The notes below the pieces were generated by a model. That model was not told where the DNA came from, searched no databases, and saw only the letters and a program-made list of their open reading frames with translations. From Amphiura filiformis (taxonomy: Eukaryota; Echinodermata; Ophiuroidea; Amphilepidida; Amphiuridae), in contig NC_092628.1 of assembly GCF_039555335.1 (NCBI RefSeq), forward strand, positions 35,672,965-35,736,964: a DNA stretch of 64,000 nt, written 5' to 3'. Positions 22,881 through 34,069 of the stretch are shown here, piece after piece (the first letter of the stretch is position 1; each line of letters opens with the position of its first letter). Made by a program: the position numbers and the translations under genes.

Positions 22881-23860
22881 TCATGAACATGTTCTGCCAG
22901 TGCCATTTATTACTTGTCAACCTCATCTGACACTGCACTACTCAACTTTAGTATCAATTGAAAAAAAAAAATACAAAGGAAGTGAAAAAAAATTGAAAAA
23001 AAATTATACAAATTCTTAAAGTATCATAGAGTTGATTAAAAGTAGTAACAAAAATAATATCACTTGAATTAAGTGTGCATTTTGCATTTTACCACATACG
23101 ACATGACCCGATATCGCTACATCTCCCACCCGGCGTCAGCCCGATCAGGAACAACACGTGCACCGCTACCTCACCACTTCTCCCCGTATTGTCGTATTTT
23201 CACGGCCAATTGCAAATCTGGTCATCACTAATTCCTTTAGCATCTATGCGCGATGGATTCTGCAGAAGATTGACCACAAACATCTTCAAAATACTCTAAA
23301 ATTTCATATTATATGGGTGTGATATAGGTGTAATGACCTCCTTCTGCTCCATTTCAACAACTTTTTATGCCAAAAACCATGAAAATCTTACCTAAAAAAT
23401 AGACCTAAAAAAACTGAAAAATTAGGGGCTTTCCTCAAAACAAACCCCGTCGTGTTTGGTATGAGTGCAAAGGTCACAAAATTACCCACAAAATGATGAC
23501 ATCATCCAGGTAAGTCTCGTGGAGTCTCGTGGATAAATCCAAATCGAGATTTTCGTGAATTTCAAGCAGGCGAAAAAATGGCGTCCCGTCGTCGAAGTCG
23601 CTACGGTCGTAACTCCTGAACTTCAACAAGTTCATGACATTAGAAAACATGCTTAATGTTCTTTTTTTGTGGAAAACTTTACATAATCGGAAAATTTCAT
23701 CTTTAAACTCTGTAAAAATAATTTCCTATTGTATTTGGAGTTTTGAAAGGATGAGAAATGGTGAGTTGTTTTCACTAAGTTTCACACACAAACAGACACA
23801 AATGCGTAAATCATCGTATGCGCTGATCTCGCTACTTGGAACATTGTATGAATTATGATT
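22881..23860. other. No recognisable feature
   Basis: Non-coding. Nothing supportable on either strand. Confidence 0.45.
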
Positions 23861-24121
23861 GCTATAGCCAAAATATTAAATTCTCGATCATGAGAGCCAA
23901 CTTGGGTACGCATCTATAGTTATAATTGCGTCGAGCGTACTACGCAAAGACCGGCGCTTACGGCGCAACACAGCTTTTGAGAATTGACCAATCACACGGT
24001 CGTTGCTAGGCAAGGTCAAGGTTCGTTCATGCAGGTCGCGCGAACGTGTTATTCTATGAAAAGTACGCTGACGCAGAAGGTACATCCTCTCATGATAGAG
24101 AATTTGTTATTTTGGCTATAG
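23861..24121. mobile_element. MITE-like element, ~35-bp TIRs
   Basis: GCTATAGCCAAAATATT...CTCGATCATGAGAG at 23861-23896 is inverted at 24088-24121. The interior is about 190 bp, CG-rich and non-coding. TSD unclear because the right end runs into the fragment at 24119. Confidence 0.75.
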
Positions 24122-24155
24122 TCCGAATAATTGGACCCAGAACAAAATATTAATT
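24119..24155. repeat. Terminal fragment of the large palindromic family
   Basis: Reverse complement of the outer end seen at 18564-18600 and near 53088-53124, starting TAGTCCGAATAATTGGACCC. It directly abuts the MITE. Confidence 0.8.
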
Positions 24156-24214
24156 ATAGGTTAATAACTGCGCATTAGTTATTTGGAGGGCATTGTGAAA
24201 AATCTAAACATTCG

Positions 24215-24550
24215 AGGCCTTATCTAAGCCTCGACTTAGCCTCAGAAAATAAGCCTCATGAATAGCCTCATTTCCTTAGCCTCGTCTTAGCCTTATCTTA
24301 GCCTTATCTTAGCCTGAAAATTAGCCTAATTATGTAAATTAGATAAGCCTCAAATAATTAGCCTCGCATTATTAGCCTCAAAATATTAGCCTTGGAATAT
24401 TAGCCTCATAGCATACATGTAATAACTAGCCTCGTCTTAGCCTCATCTTAGCCTCGCCTTAGCCTGAAAATTAGCCTAATTATTTAAATTAGTTAAGCCT
24501 CACTAAGACTAAGACGAGGCTAATAATTCGAGGCTATAATACGAGGCTAA
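24215..24550. repeat. TTAGCCTC minisatellite with inverted end
   Basis: About 25 irregular copies of TTAGCCTC, or variants such as TTAGCCTTATC, spaced 8-20 nt apart. Near 24510-24550 the orientation reverses (GAGGCTAA), so the array can fold back on itself. It is not CRISPR: there are no constant-length spacers and it is eukaryotic. Confidence 0.85.
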
Positions 24551-25456
24551 ACATTCAGTCGGGGATAAGCTCTCTATAGGGTGACCTCACACACCTCGCT
24601 CAACCAGGCGACCTCGCCGCACAGGGTGACAATGTATCGCTGTATACGGCGATAACAGGTTTAATCCCCCACTTCACAAAAGCACTTCGTTCTTCACAAA
24701 ATATTATAAGTTCGATAGTAAGCTTAAATAAAGGTCTTACAACTCAGCACACCACTAAGAAATCCAACACACACTTTTTTTGATGGAGAGTTGAAGAGTT
24801 GGAGGAAATTTGTGCAAGAACTTGAAACATGCAACATGGCCAGAAATTGTTCACTTTCGTCGGCTTCGTGGGAATTCAGCATCGAAGTGGTTACGTAATT
24901 CTCTTGGTTACCGGATCACGCTACTTTGGTATGCCTTCGAGTGCCATATACTTTATGTGGTGATCATTTCGATCGTGGTTCATTACTCTAGCGCGTGATC
25001 CCGTTGACATAGTAACATTACGTAACTTCGATACTGAATTGCCCAAGTCGCCATCTGTAAATACATGTAGGTCCGGAAATAACTGACAATTACCATGTGC
25101 ATGGATCCGGGGGGTAAACATAGCCTCATCTTTCGGATGAGCCCAAAATTCACCTTATTCCTTACAATGTGTTAAATGGAGAACAAATTGATGGAAAATC
25201 CCCATTGAAGGAAGCTTTTGGGCTTGCAAAAGTAGCTTTTGGGCTTGTAAACGTAGCGCAGAAAACATGCCTATGAGAGCGGAGATGATGAATTCTTTGA
25301 GTCTAGCGACGGCTAGAAAAAAATCGAGTCATCGAGAGCGGCAATCAATGAAAACGGGGGGTCTAGGGAACGGCCAGCGGCGCTGAAAAACGGGGTCGTC
25401 GCCGCGGCACATACCCGTATAGCTGGGAAATGTGAGTGCCCCCCGGTCTGTCATCA
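24551..25456. other. No recognisable feature
   Basis: Unique-looking sequence with moderate CG. Short open frames without motifs. Confidence 0.45.
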
Positions 25457-25775
25457 TGTACCAGAGGTCACATTCTGAGATTTGTGATCCCTCGATCCTC
25501 CATCTTTGTGTACCAACATTCATTCTTCCCCAGTACCATCCGGATGTGGAATGCCCTTCCAGCTTCTTTGGTCACCGCTCCATCCTGTGAGGCATTCAGA
25601 GGAGGCCTAGCCAACATCCTAAAAGCATCATTGGAGTTTTTAGCAGCACTGTACAGTACCTTCATCTATTTCCTGCACCGTTTGTGTTTTTTGCACCGCA
25701 CTTGCTCCATGGATGTGACAATACTCGGCCACCGAGGGATATATCTCAAAACACAAAGAAGAAGAAGAAGGAGAA
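25457..25775 (+). pseudogene. LINE ORF2 C-terminal tail and 3' end
   Basis: The frame encodes GHILRFVIPRSS, then YQHSFFPSTIRMWNALPAS, the F-F-P-x-T-I-x-x-W-N-x-L-P signature of LINE C-termini, followed by a short 3' region ending in an AAG-rich tail at about 25757-25775. This is a few-hundred-base 5'-truncated insertion with no RT core. The Arg-rich end of the open frame comes from translating the tail. Confidence 0.75.
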
Positions 25776-26300
25776 AAAATGGTGTTGTTGTTACATATTT
25801 TCAAATTGTGATCTGTTTAATTCAATTATGAATTCATCATACCTCAGCTAAACAAACATTGTCATGGTTTTGGTCTCATTTGAAAGCTAAATAATACCAC
25901 CAACAAACCTGTAAATATGAACAATATATATAGCTTCATAAAGCTAATGAAGCTGTGATTGATTGAATTGCTAGCAGTCAAGGTAGTGGGGGGAAGTAAG
26001 CCGTGCACATAAACTATATGGGAACATGGTGTTTCACATACTGTAATTCAAATAAATTTACTACTACAGAGGCTATAAACTTGGTTTTGATCTTAATTTA
26101 CAGCTAAACAATTCTGCTAATTGTTTTTTAAAATCATTTTGAACTCTTTATGATTGGTTTAGTCTATGAAATACAAACTTTTACATACTAAATTACCCGT
26201 TTTCAATTTCAGATGTCTTCAAAATCTAAAAGTTGATGTGAAATTGATTTACTTACAACTGTTATAATTCATTGTTTTTCATAAATTTTTTCCCATATAG
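25776..26300. other. Upstream region or 5' intron of the AUP1-like gene
   Basis: AT-rich. It ends with a possible acceptor (T-run, CCCATATAG) at 26300, so the first coding exon may be preceded by an untranslated exon that I cannot locate. Confidence 0.4.
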
Positions 26301-26369
26301 GTTAATTTCTATTTTTAAGAAGACTTTGTCTACTGATATGACTGATATCCTGAAGTTACGACAGTAATA

Positions 26370-26416
26370 ATGGCAGCAACAACAGCAGAAATTTCAAGAA
26401 TGTTTAGCTCACACAG
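26370..26416 (+). CDS. AUP1: AUP1-like gene, first coding exon (partial)
   Basis: The first exon encodes 15 residues plus two bases, ending RMFSSHR across the splice. The ATG at 26370 is preceded by an in-frame TGA at 26343-26345, which supports this start. The exon ends AG|GTACTG at 26416/26417 (phase 2) and joins exon 2 at 28901 in frame. AUP1 sits as a hairpin in ER and lipid-droplet membranes and recruits the E2 enzyme UBE2G2 in ER-associated degradation (family knowledge). Vertebrate AUP1 also begins with an R-(L/M)-F-x-S-H-R motif just before the membrane hairpin. The sequence is short, so the call rests mainly on exon 2. Confidence 0.78.
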
Positions 26417-28900
26417 GTACTGTTCATTCTCTACTGATCTTTGTTATTCAAGGAGTCATCTACTTCCACTTAAATATATGGTATTTTTTGTAAGAGCAAT
26501 ATTATAGCTTGTTGGTATTGTGCAATTGCAGCAAGAGGCCACTATTCCAGGCTGCTATTTCAAGCCAACAGTGGGTAAAGATATTAGAGGGAAACAGGTG
26601 GTATGGAAGTAAATAATCATTAATATCAAATTAAAAAATTATTATTACATGCCCTTGTGTATTTGCATGGACAATTTAGGTAGAAATATTTGTCCACATC
26701 ATAAAATTAATTTTAAAAATATGGTTTTCATTTTTTTGGCGGCCATCTTGAAATTTGACATCCGACCTAACAGGGATAAAAATTCGAAATTCCTTTAATC
26801 TTGTTGAATAATACACCAAATCATTTGTCTGATCACAAGAATATCAAGAATATGTAGTTTGTGCTATCTACAAAAACATTTTAAGTCAAGATTGGATATT
26901 TTTGCATGCAGGGTAAAAATTTCAGCTTCCTCCAATTTTGGCAAAAAATTGAAAGGAATCAGAAAAAGAATACTTTTGCATATATGTATCTGCAAATTTC
27001 AAGATGGTTGCCATTCTGAATATTGTCATGATCAAATGAAAAAACAAAACAGCATAATAGGGCATTGTGAATCACAGATTCCTCAATGCACTTTACACTA
27101 AATTATAAAACTACCAAACTGGCAAAGTATGGGGCTGCCTGTTATTGCATGGCTGGCATAGAAACTTGGCCTCAATTTTCACTACTGCCAGAAGTTTGTA
27201 TTGTGATAATGATAAATGTATTTAAAGGGTCATTGTACAACTTTTTAATTGTCTTATGCCTTTTTAAAGGCGCTTTCGTTGTTTTATTTAGGTTTAAAGT
27301 GGTAATCAGATTTTGCCCTAATGAGCACTCCTAATATGCCAGTGTTCATAAAAACTTTGGTGAGGTTGGAAATAATGGAGATCAATCAAGTACTTTAAGC
27401 CCTGTGGGGGGACCAAAAATTTTAAACCAAAATTCACCCTGATGATGGCGAAATCAGAATTAAACAGTTCCAAATTTTGTGTGTTTCACACACATTTGGC
27501 CATTTTATTGGTAATCATTTGTGGAGCTTATTTCAAATTCAGCTGAATTAGTGTAAAAATTAAAAAATTTTGCTCCCCACATATGCACATTTTGGGACAG
27601 CAAATGGCATAGCTGGATGGCCAGCCAATGAGTCCTTGGCGCAATCTGTCTGTAAGGGGTGCAAAAACTGCCAAATCGACTGATATTTGTATGGCCATAC
27701 ATAAATTGATCAATTCAGTGCCCTCTCCCAAGCAGTCAAAGTCAAAGTTTTGTGCACTTCACCAGGACCGCGACACTCCGGAGGACAGCAGAGGACAGAA
27801 AAATGTGACTCTCCTGCTAGTCTCCTACACAACCAGTTAATTATGTTTTTGTTCATACCGCATACAGTCTGGCCCGCGCCCGAGACTAGCAGGAGAGTCA
27901 CATTTTCTGTCCTCACATCGGTATAGGCCGTCTGCACGTTAATTGTACGGAGTGTCGCTTCTCTACCTTTATTTTCTCTGACTTCACTCGCATCTCAGCA
28001 AAGGTCATTATAAGAGGCTCAAATTCACCTTGATAATAACCAAATTGAGTAATATTTTTAGACATTTTTGAGCACTCAGCATGCAATTTCATGTAAACAA
28101 AAAAGGGGCACCTTTCAAATATCCTATTTATGGTGTGGGACCCTGTTCAAGACCAAAATTAATGTAAAAGTTGTGTTATTGGGGGCTTTTTCTTAAAGGA
28201 CAAAAAAAAAGCAAGGCAGCAGAACAACTTTCCGCTTGAGAGTTTTGCTCAGTACATCAGGGAAATTACAGTCTGAAAAATTTAAGATAAAAAGTAAAAT
28301 CAGTTCGGGAAATCAAGAGTCTACCACCCCACCCCCATTTCTAGGATAAGAACTTAAAGGATCAAAAACATTTTGACCATAAAAAGCCCCCCCAAAAAAA
28401 AAAAAAAAAAAATGAACCCTAGAAAGGGGGGATTAAAAATCTTTGCATTGAAGGCTACAACTTTACCACCCCACCCTTAATACATTGTAAGTACCTTGCC
28501 AGTAATCACCCTCTAAAACTAAAAGCACCCCTAAAAATCACACATATCCAGTGCTTTCAATAAGAGGCTCTAAGAATCTAATAAATGCAAACCATAAAAA
28601 TGGGTTTCAGATGCTCCTGGCTCCAGCTTGCTATAACCACTCTACATAGTAGTTTACGGGAATTGTACCCAACACCATATAAACCGTAACTGATACTGGT
28701 GCAAAAAATGACTGAATATTGTGTAGATGTAGATCATACATGCCAGCCCACCTAATTGGTCATTTAAGATGGAGGTACCAAGTACATGTACATGTACCAC
28801 TGTTTCAAGGTCTTTCAATAGAACAGTAATTATAGTTGAGATGCTTTCATGATGAACTTATCCAATGAACTTGTTCTTTGGAACTGAACTTTTTTCCTAG
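26417..28900 (+). other. Intron 1 of the AUP1-like gene
   Basis: It begins GTACTG and ends TTTTTTCCTAG with a good pyrimidine tract. It contains a foldback at 27770-27958 and a 19-A run near 28394-28412. No exon-like open frame is obvious inside. Confidence 0.75.
27770..27958. repeat. Foldback element in intron 1
   Basis: Outer termini GCGACACTCCG / CGGAGTGTCGC and inner arms 27794-27824 versus 27882-27911 (GTGACTCTCCTGCTAGTCTC) are inverted. About 190 bp, non-coding. It would form a hairpin in the pre-mRNA. Confidence 0.85.
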
Positions 28901-29038
28901 GTTTGCACGAGGCAAGAAAACCATCCTGTGTGTGTTGTATTTTCCTCTTGGTCTTCTTTTAGCGATTCTACGTGTCTTCCTTGGTCTGCATATATTTATT
29001 GTGTCTTGTGTACTACCTAAACCATCGCTAGTTAGAAG
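28901..29038 (+). CDS. AUP1: AUP1-like gene, second coding exon (partial)
   Basis: A 138-base exon bounded by CCTAG|G and AG|GTATGT. Joined to exon 1 it encodes RFARGKKTILCVLYFPLG, a hydrophobic stretch, and LRVFLGLHIFIVSCVLP, ending in RR. The order (basic segment, hydrophobic hairpin with a central Pro-x-Gly, L-R-x-F-L-G-x-H-x-F-x-V-S-C-x-L-P, then RR) closely matches the membrane-anchoring N-terminus of AUP1. The acyltransferase-like, CUE and G2BR regions should follow in later exons, but I could not find them in the remaining sequence. Intron 2 may be very long, an exon may lie in the N gap, or this may be a broken copy. Confidence 0.85.
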
Positions 29039-29290
29039 GTATGTGATGTAGTATTTGATGTCAAATTATCCAATGGTGGCAGATAGCCAGTAAAATAATT
29101 GAAATTTATGATCAAATTTCCAGTACCAATTGGAAAAAAATCATATGTACTGTTCTGAAACCTGGTTGTATCATATGTGCACACACAATGCTCAATGCAC
29201 TCACAAATACTTGAGGTTTTACAAGAACCTAACTTTCATCTATTTTTCGTAATTAAAAAGTTTTGCATTTCAAAATAAGCTTAAAATGTG

Positions 29291-29907
29291 CATAAGGCTG
29301 CAATCACATAGAAGTATACTATTCGGGTATACGGTGCACGTTTTGCAGGTGCACGCGTATAGCTTAAATCGAGCAAGGCAATTTCATAGTACCGGGTCAC
29401 ATAAGGCTACGATCACATAGAAGTATACTATTCGGGTTATACGGTGCACGTTTTGCAGGTGCACGCGTATAGCTTAAATAGAGTAAGGTAATTTCATAGT
29501 ACCGGGTCACATAAGAAGGCACTATTCGAAAAGGCCTTATACCTGCGTATAGTATAGTTTAGTGGGAATCGTGCATGTTCGATTTTAGTGCAGCGTATAC
29601 CATCCTAATTTTAAAACTAAACCATATGTGGGTAAATTCATTTGTTTTAATAGATGCACTATCTAATTCTGCATATTATGACACCTCATTGAATGCAATG
29701 TGACCTCAAGAAGTAAAGTTACAAGCATTTGATTAGACAAAGAAAATTTGTAAACTGACCTATACTCGCTATTCCTATACAAAATACTCGCTCAGTATTC
29801 GATCAGGCTGAGTTCACATAGTATACTCCTATATGAACTCAGCCTGATCGAATGAGCTATTCATATAGCGATATACCGTATACTTTTATGTGATCGCAGC
29901 TTAATGA
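29291..29907. mobile_element. TIR element in intron 2 with internal 109-bp tandem repeat
   Basis: The left end (AAGGCTGCAATCACATAGAA) and right end at 29876-29904 (TATGTGATCGCAGCTTAA) are inverted. A 109-110-bp unit containing GGTGCACGTTTTGCAGGTGC is present 2.2 times at 29291-29520. A second palindrome (GATCAGGCTGAGTTC and its inverse) lies at about 29799-29851. No coding capacity. Confidence 0.75.
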
Positions 29908-31708
29908 GCACAAATGACTTACCTTTTTCACAATCTGTAAATTCACTTCAACCTGTAAAAATCTTGTTTTCCTCAAAAATGTATATTACAATGTTCTTGG
30001 ACTCACACAACAATTGGCGTAATTACATCTGTATAAGATATTAAAGGAGTATTTTGTGATCTGATTCCTAACATCCTCTTTTTGTGACATATCCATGAAA
30101 AAAGCTTATTCTCAAAATTTCAGTTGATTCAAATAATTTTGCATTTGCAAGTTTAACATGATTATGTGTATTACACTGCTTCATATAGACCTCTTGACAT
30201 GTGACGTCATTGCCCGGCAGTATGCGCACGCATTATGGTATTTTCCATTGTTCTTTGCCCTGCAGTGTGCGTGCGCATCGTAGTCTGCTCAGGGCATGTG
30301 TATTTTAAATCTCCCACCACATTTCATATAGTACAAGAAAGCCATTGAACAGTGAAGCGGCTCGTTCGGGCATATCGACAGACCAATTCCTCGCCTTTGT
30401 TGATAAACAATAATGTAAAGTGGTCTATAGGCCACTGTGTTGTAATTTCATTCTGGTGTATCAGAACGTAATTAAAATTTGATGATATTTTTGCTAAACG
30501 AATTAATATGCATGAAATTTTTTGTCTATTAACATCAACATCATGCAGCCAGAGGTTTCCAGTGGTATAACTTTTTTGAGAGAAGTAGGGGATGAGGCTG
30601 CAGTCCTTCGTTTTTAAGGAGCGCAATTGCGCTGATGCTCCTTGGCGCTCTTGAATTCTGATCCTTTAGCGCAATTCACTGCACTCCTTGCCCTGGACAC
30701 GAACAAACTACCCCCATTCACGCTGTATGAAGTTAGAAATAAAGGAGCCAGTTAGCACGCCAGGCACCACTAAGCATGCAAAGTGCATACCATCAGACTT
30801 TTGGTGATCCCTGTTATCTTTTTTTACTGTGTCAGGCAGCGGCGCGCTGCTCATTAAATATTCATAAACCCAACACATCATAAACATGTGGTCTTATTCG
30901 GCCGATCAGAATCGTTACAATTGACCCGACATGGTTTTATGAATGAAATGATGACCGTTACAGGGCTCAGACATATATGCATATTCATTTATTTTGTAAT
31001 ATTCAAGAATGGCTGCTCGACTCTGGCGAACACAGAATAAAAATCAATGGTTCCGTTCGGAAAATGGATCAAATGTTTGAAAATGGACTTTTTTCTGGCG
31101 TCGAACGAGCAAAAAATTCAATGACTGTAGATACTCAAAGTTCATTTATCTGTAATTTTGGTTATATTTTTTTGTTGGACATGGTATATTTTTTCCAACT
31201 TTGCTGGAAGCTTATTTCAAGTGGTCATGATGGATTTTACTGTGCACCAAACCCATCAACACGGTGCAGTGCATTGAACTTCGTAATAACCTATGCTACA
31301 CGTACCACAGGTCTACAGTCCATCAAATGTCAATTGTTCAAATAAATTAAGTACATTTTCGACCTAATATTCCATCTCCAGTCGCTACGATATATGGTTT
31401 CATTTCTGTGTCAGTTTTGGTCCTAAACATGGTCAGAAACAGGTGCAAAAACATGCGCAAACTCTGCCAATTTCTAGCAAATGTTTGTACTTCGGGGTCC
31501 AGACTTCTTAAATTAATGTGTTGTTGATGGCGCTAAAACACGTGGTGCCACAATAATAAAAAAAAAAATTATCATTTCGATTTTGCCTTTAAAATTGCTT
31601 TTACACAACGTAACAATAATATTAATAAAGGAAACGTGGATTATTTATGATAAAATAAACTTAAAACATTAAAAACGGGATATTTTCATGTTGTGATAAA
31701 TAAGTAAA
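29908..31708. other. No recognisable exon or element
   Basis: Presumed continuation of intron 2 or intergenic DNA. The 122-codon frame at 30977-31345 has no motif that I recognise and I do not call it a gene. Confidence 0.4.
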
Positions 31709-31908
31709 NNNNNNNNNNNNNNNNNNNNNNNNNNNNNNNNNNNNNNNNNNNNNNNNNNNNNNNNNNNNNNNNNNNNNNNNNNNNNNNNNNNNNNNNNNNN
31801 NNNNNNNNNNNNNNNNNNNNNNNNNNNNNNNNNNNNNNNNNNNNNNNNNNNNNNNNNNNNNNNNNNNNNNNNNNNNNNNNNNNNNNNNNNNNNNNNNNNN
31901 NNNNNNNN
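31709..31908. other. Assembly gap, 200 N
   Basis: Exactly 200 undetermined bases, a typical placeholder size, so the true distance is unknown. Confidence 0.99.
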
Positions 31909-32670
31909 TTTTTATTTCCCAGTAGAACTTATGATGTAGAACACATTGACAAGAAAAAAATTAACATTTTTGCAATCAATTGTTCCGTTAGCAGTAATTC
32001 GGACAGGGCCTACTTTTCTTGTGAAATCGATTTGTATAATTTCATATCTATCTAGCGTCTTTCATTAAAATCAGAACATGTCAACCTCACGAAGAACATG
32101 GTCCCTAAGAGGGCGCAACACTAAATCACTCCGCATTTTATGTAACAACGAAATTCGGAGAATATAGTCCATAGTGAATATGAGATTGTAGCGACCATAT
32201 CTACCGACATGTTCACTTTAAATCACTCAATATTGGCTCATATGAATTCGACAAGTGTCTTTAATGATAACATGCAGAAAAAAACTGGACAATTGATCTC
32301 AAAAGCAATTCTCTGTGGCGGATTAAGAGAAAAGCCGATTTTGAAATGTGAGTGGTGAGTTTAGTATATTTTTAGCTATTTTTTTTTGCACCGCAAAATA
32401 GCGAAAAAAGTCAATGGTCATCGATATATGCCGACAAAAGTTTTGGAAACTAGAGAAACAGAGCTTTAATTTGATACCAAATTTATTTTGCCAAGTATTG
32501 CAGGGACGCCAGAAATGGCGCTTGAAGTAGGCCGAATTCACACGTTATCCTATGGGACGCTGAATTAGTGCTGCGCCCCCCTAAGGACACCACGCTGTCT
32601 CCAGTAGCCAGCCATATACTTTTAACCGGAACTATGCACCTTTCGCGCAGTGATTTAGTGTAATACGCCC
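31909..32670. other. No recognisable feature
   Basis: AT-rich non-coding sequence after the gap. Confidence 0.45.
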
Positions 32671-32679
32671 TGAACATAC

Positions 32680-33528
32680 TAGACTGGCCCCCAGTCTCGG
32701 TTCGGTTCCATCTCTGGATAATGTAACAATAAATAATTACATAATGCCCTATGAAAAAAAATGCCAAAGTCCTCTACCCCCCCCCTTATTTTCTTCAATG
32801 CCAAAAACCCATTCCTCTTCATCCACAAATCGACGCAACTAATTACACCCACCACAGTCAACCATGCAGCAATATAGAAATATACTCGTATTATAAGTGA
32901 ACGCGAAAGTCCATTGAGCGCTGATTCCTCGACTGGTCCAATCTGTTAGAGATCTCACTTCCAAATATTCGTTCAACGAAGCACAGTGATTCCGATGTCA
33001 ATTACGAAAGCCCCGCCCCAGTTTCAATTCAAATATGGTAGCACAAAGCTATGCCGCGGGATGTTACGCAAGATCGGATGGGACACTTGTCAACAACTGA
33101 GAGGTATTGAGCTCAAGTGGCACGCGTCTGATAGACCCATGGTACGCGCAATAATAAAAGGCAACCACTCCACTCGGACTTAGGCCTATTGTCCATATTG
33201 CGTATATTATCGCGTGCGGTTTGCAAATGTTTGCACATTATTTAGCTAGGGAAGCCTTTTCAAATATTCCCGCGCTGCCAAGCTGCGTTGATTGGTCGGA
33301 TACAATATCGTTGTTTAGTCGCTTACACAAACGTTAATATAGTGAAAACATGGACGTGGTATATAGAAAGATTGCGTGACTCAAATCCGTAAAAGTGAAC
33401 TCCCAGCATTTTGTGGGAACTGGAAGTCAAATTGCTTACAGACTGGGAGGGTCCATGTATTGGGTTGATTTTTAATGCTATGTAATCTACATTACCAGTC
33501 GTTCTCCATGGACCCGAGGGAGGGTCTA
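32680..33528. mobile_element. TAGAC...GTCTA element with 9-bp TSD, copy 1 (849 bp)
   Basis: Flanked by perfect TGAACATAC at 32671-32679 and 33529-33537. Termini are TAGACTGGCC and GGGTCTA. The first ~250 bp and last ~90 bp are shared with the copy at 37078-38764. It holds the uninterrupted target (CCATTGAGCGCTG) into which another element jumped in copy 2. A 9-bp duplication fits Mutator-like elements, but I see no transposase, so the superfamily is inference. A 60-codon minus frame here recurs in copy 2 only because the DNA is duplicated. Confidence 0.85.
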
Positions 33529-34069
33529 TGAACATACTAGCCTGAATCCTTCCAGGCCCAGAATTGCGGCGCCTTTTATTACTCACAATCCTTCACGTTG
33601 CCTTATTTATGACCGTACGAACATACATACTCCACTCTGGTAATCGCTGATTTCCAACCGCCGGAGCGACTTATGAATAATTAATTAAATGACGTATATA
33701 CAAGCGTTCTAGGTATTCTGTGCAGTCAGGTGGTGTATGACGTGCAGTCCCTAAATTCAGTAAATTTTCATCGTCAACCGTGTAATTGAATGGGATTATT
33801 TTGAAATTTTGAAACGCTTGAAATATCACAAACAAATAGGCCTATGTTGATAAATAATATAAATACAAGCTAAAACCGTTGGGGTTCGATAATGAACCCC
33901 ACAAAACTAACTGAGTATATGGAAAATGCCATACGGCCGGGCGGTTTCACGAGTTGCCGGCTCGATCATGTCATCCGCCGCCTGTGTGCAGTATTAAAAT
34001 ACCGAGATACACGTACACCAGTACATACAGTGTGCATGAACTACCACATGGCACGGGCAATTGTTTATT
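33529..34069. other. Flank with one arm of a distant inverted pair
   Basis: 33634-33715 is inverted relative to 40200-40285, sharing TGGTAATCGCTGATTTCCAA and CGACTT-ATGAATAATTAAT and ATGACGTAYA. No gene. Confidence 0.6.

Noticed and set aside
24215..24550. Possible CRISPR-like array
   Set aside because: Repeats are 8 bp with irregular spacing, no unique fixed-length spacers, partly inverted, in a genome with spliceosomal introns.
30977..31345. 122-codon + strand frame as a host gene or AUP1 exon
   Set aside because: No resemblance to the AUP1 acyltransferase-like region or any motif I recognise, and no splice context that would join it to exon 2.
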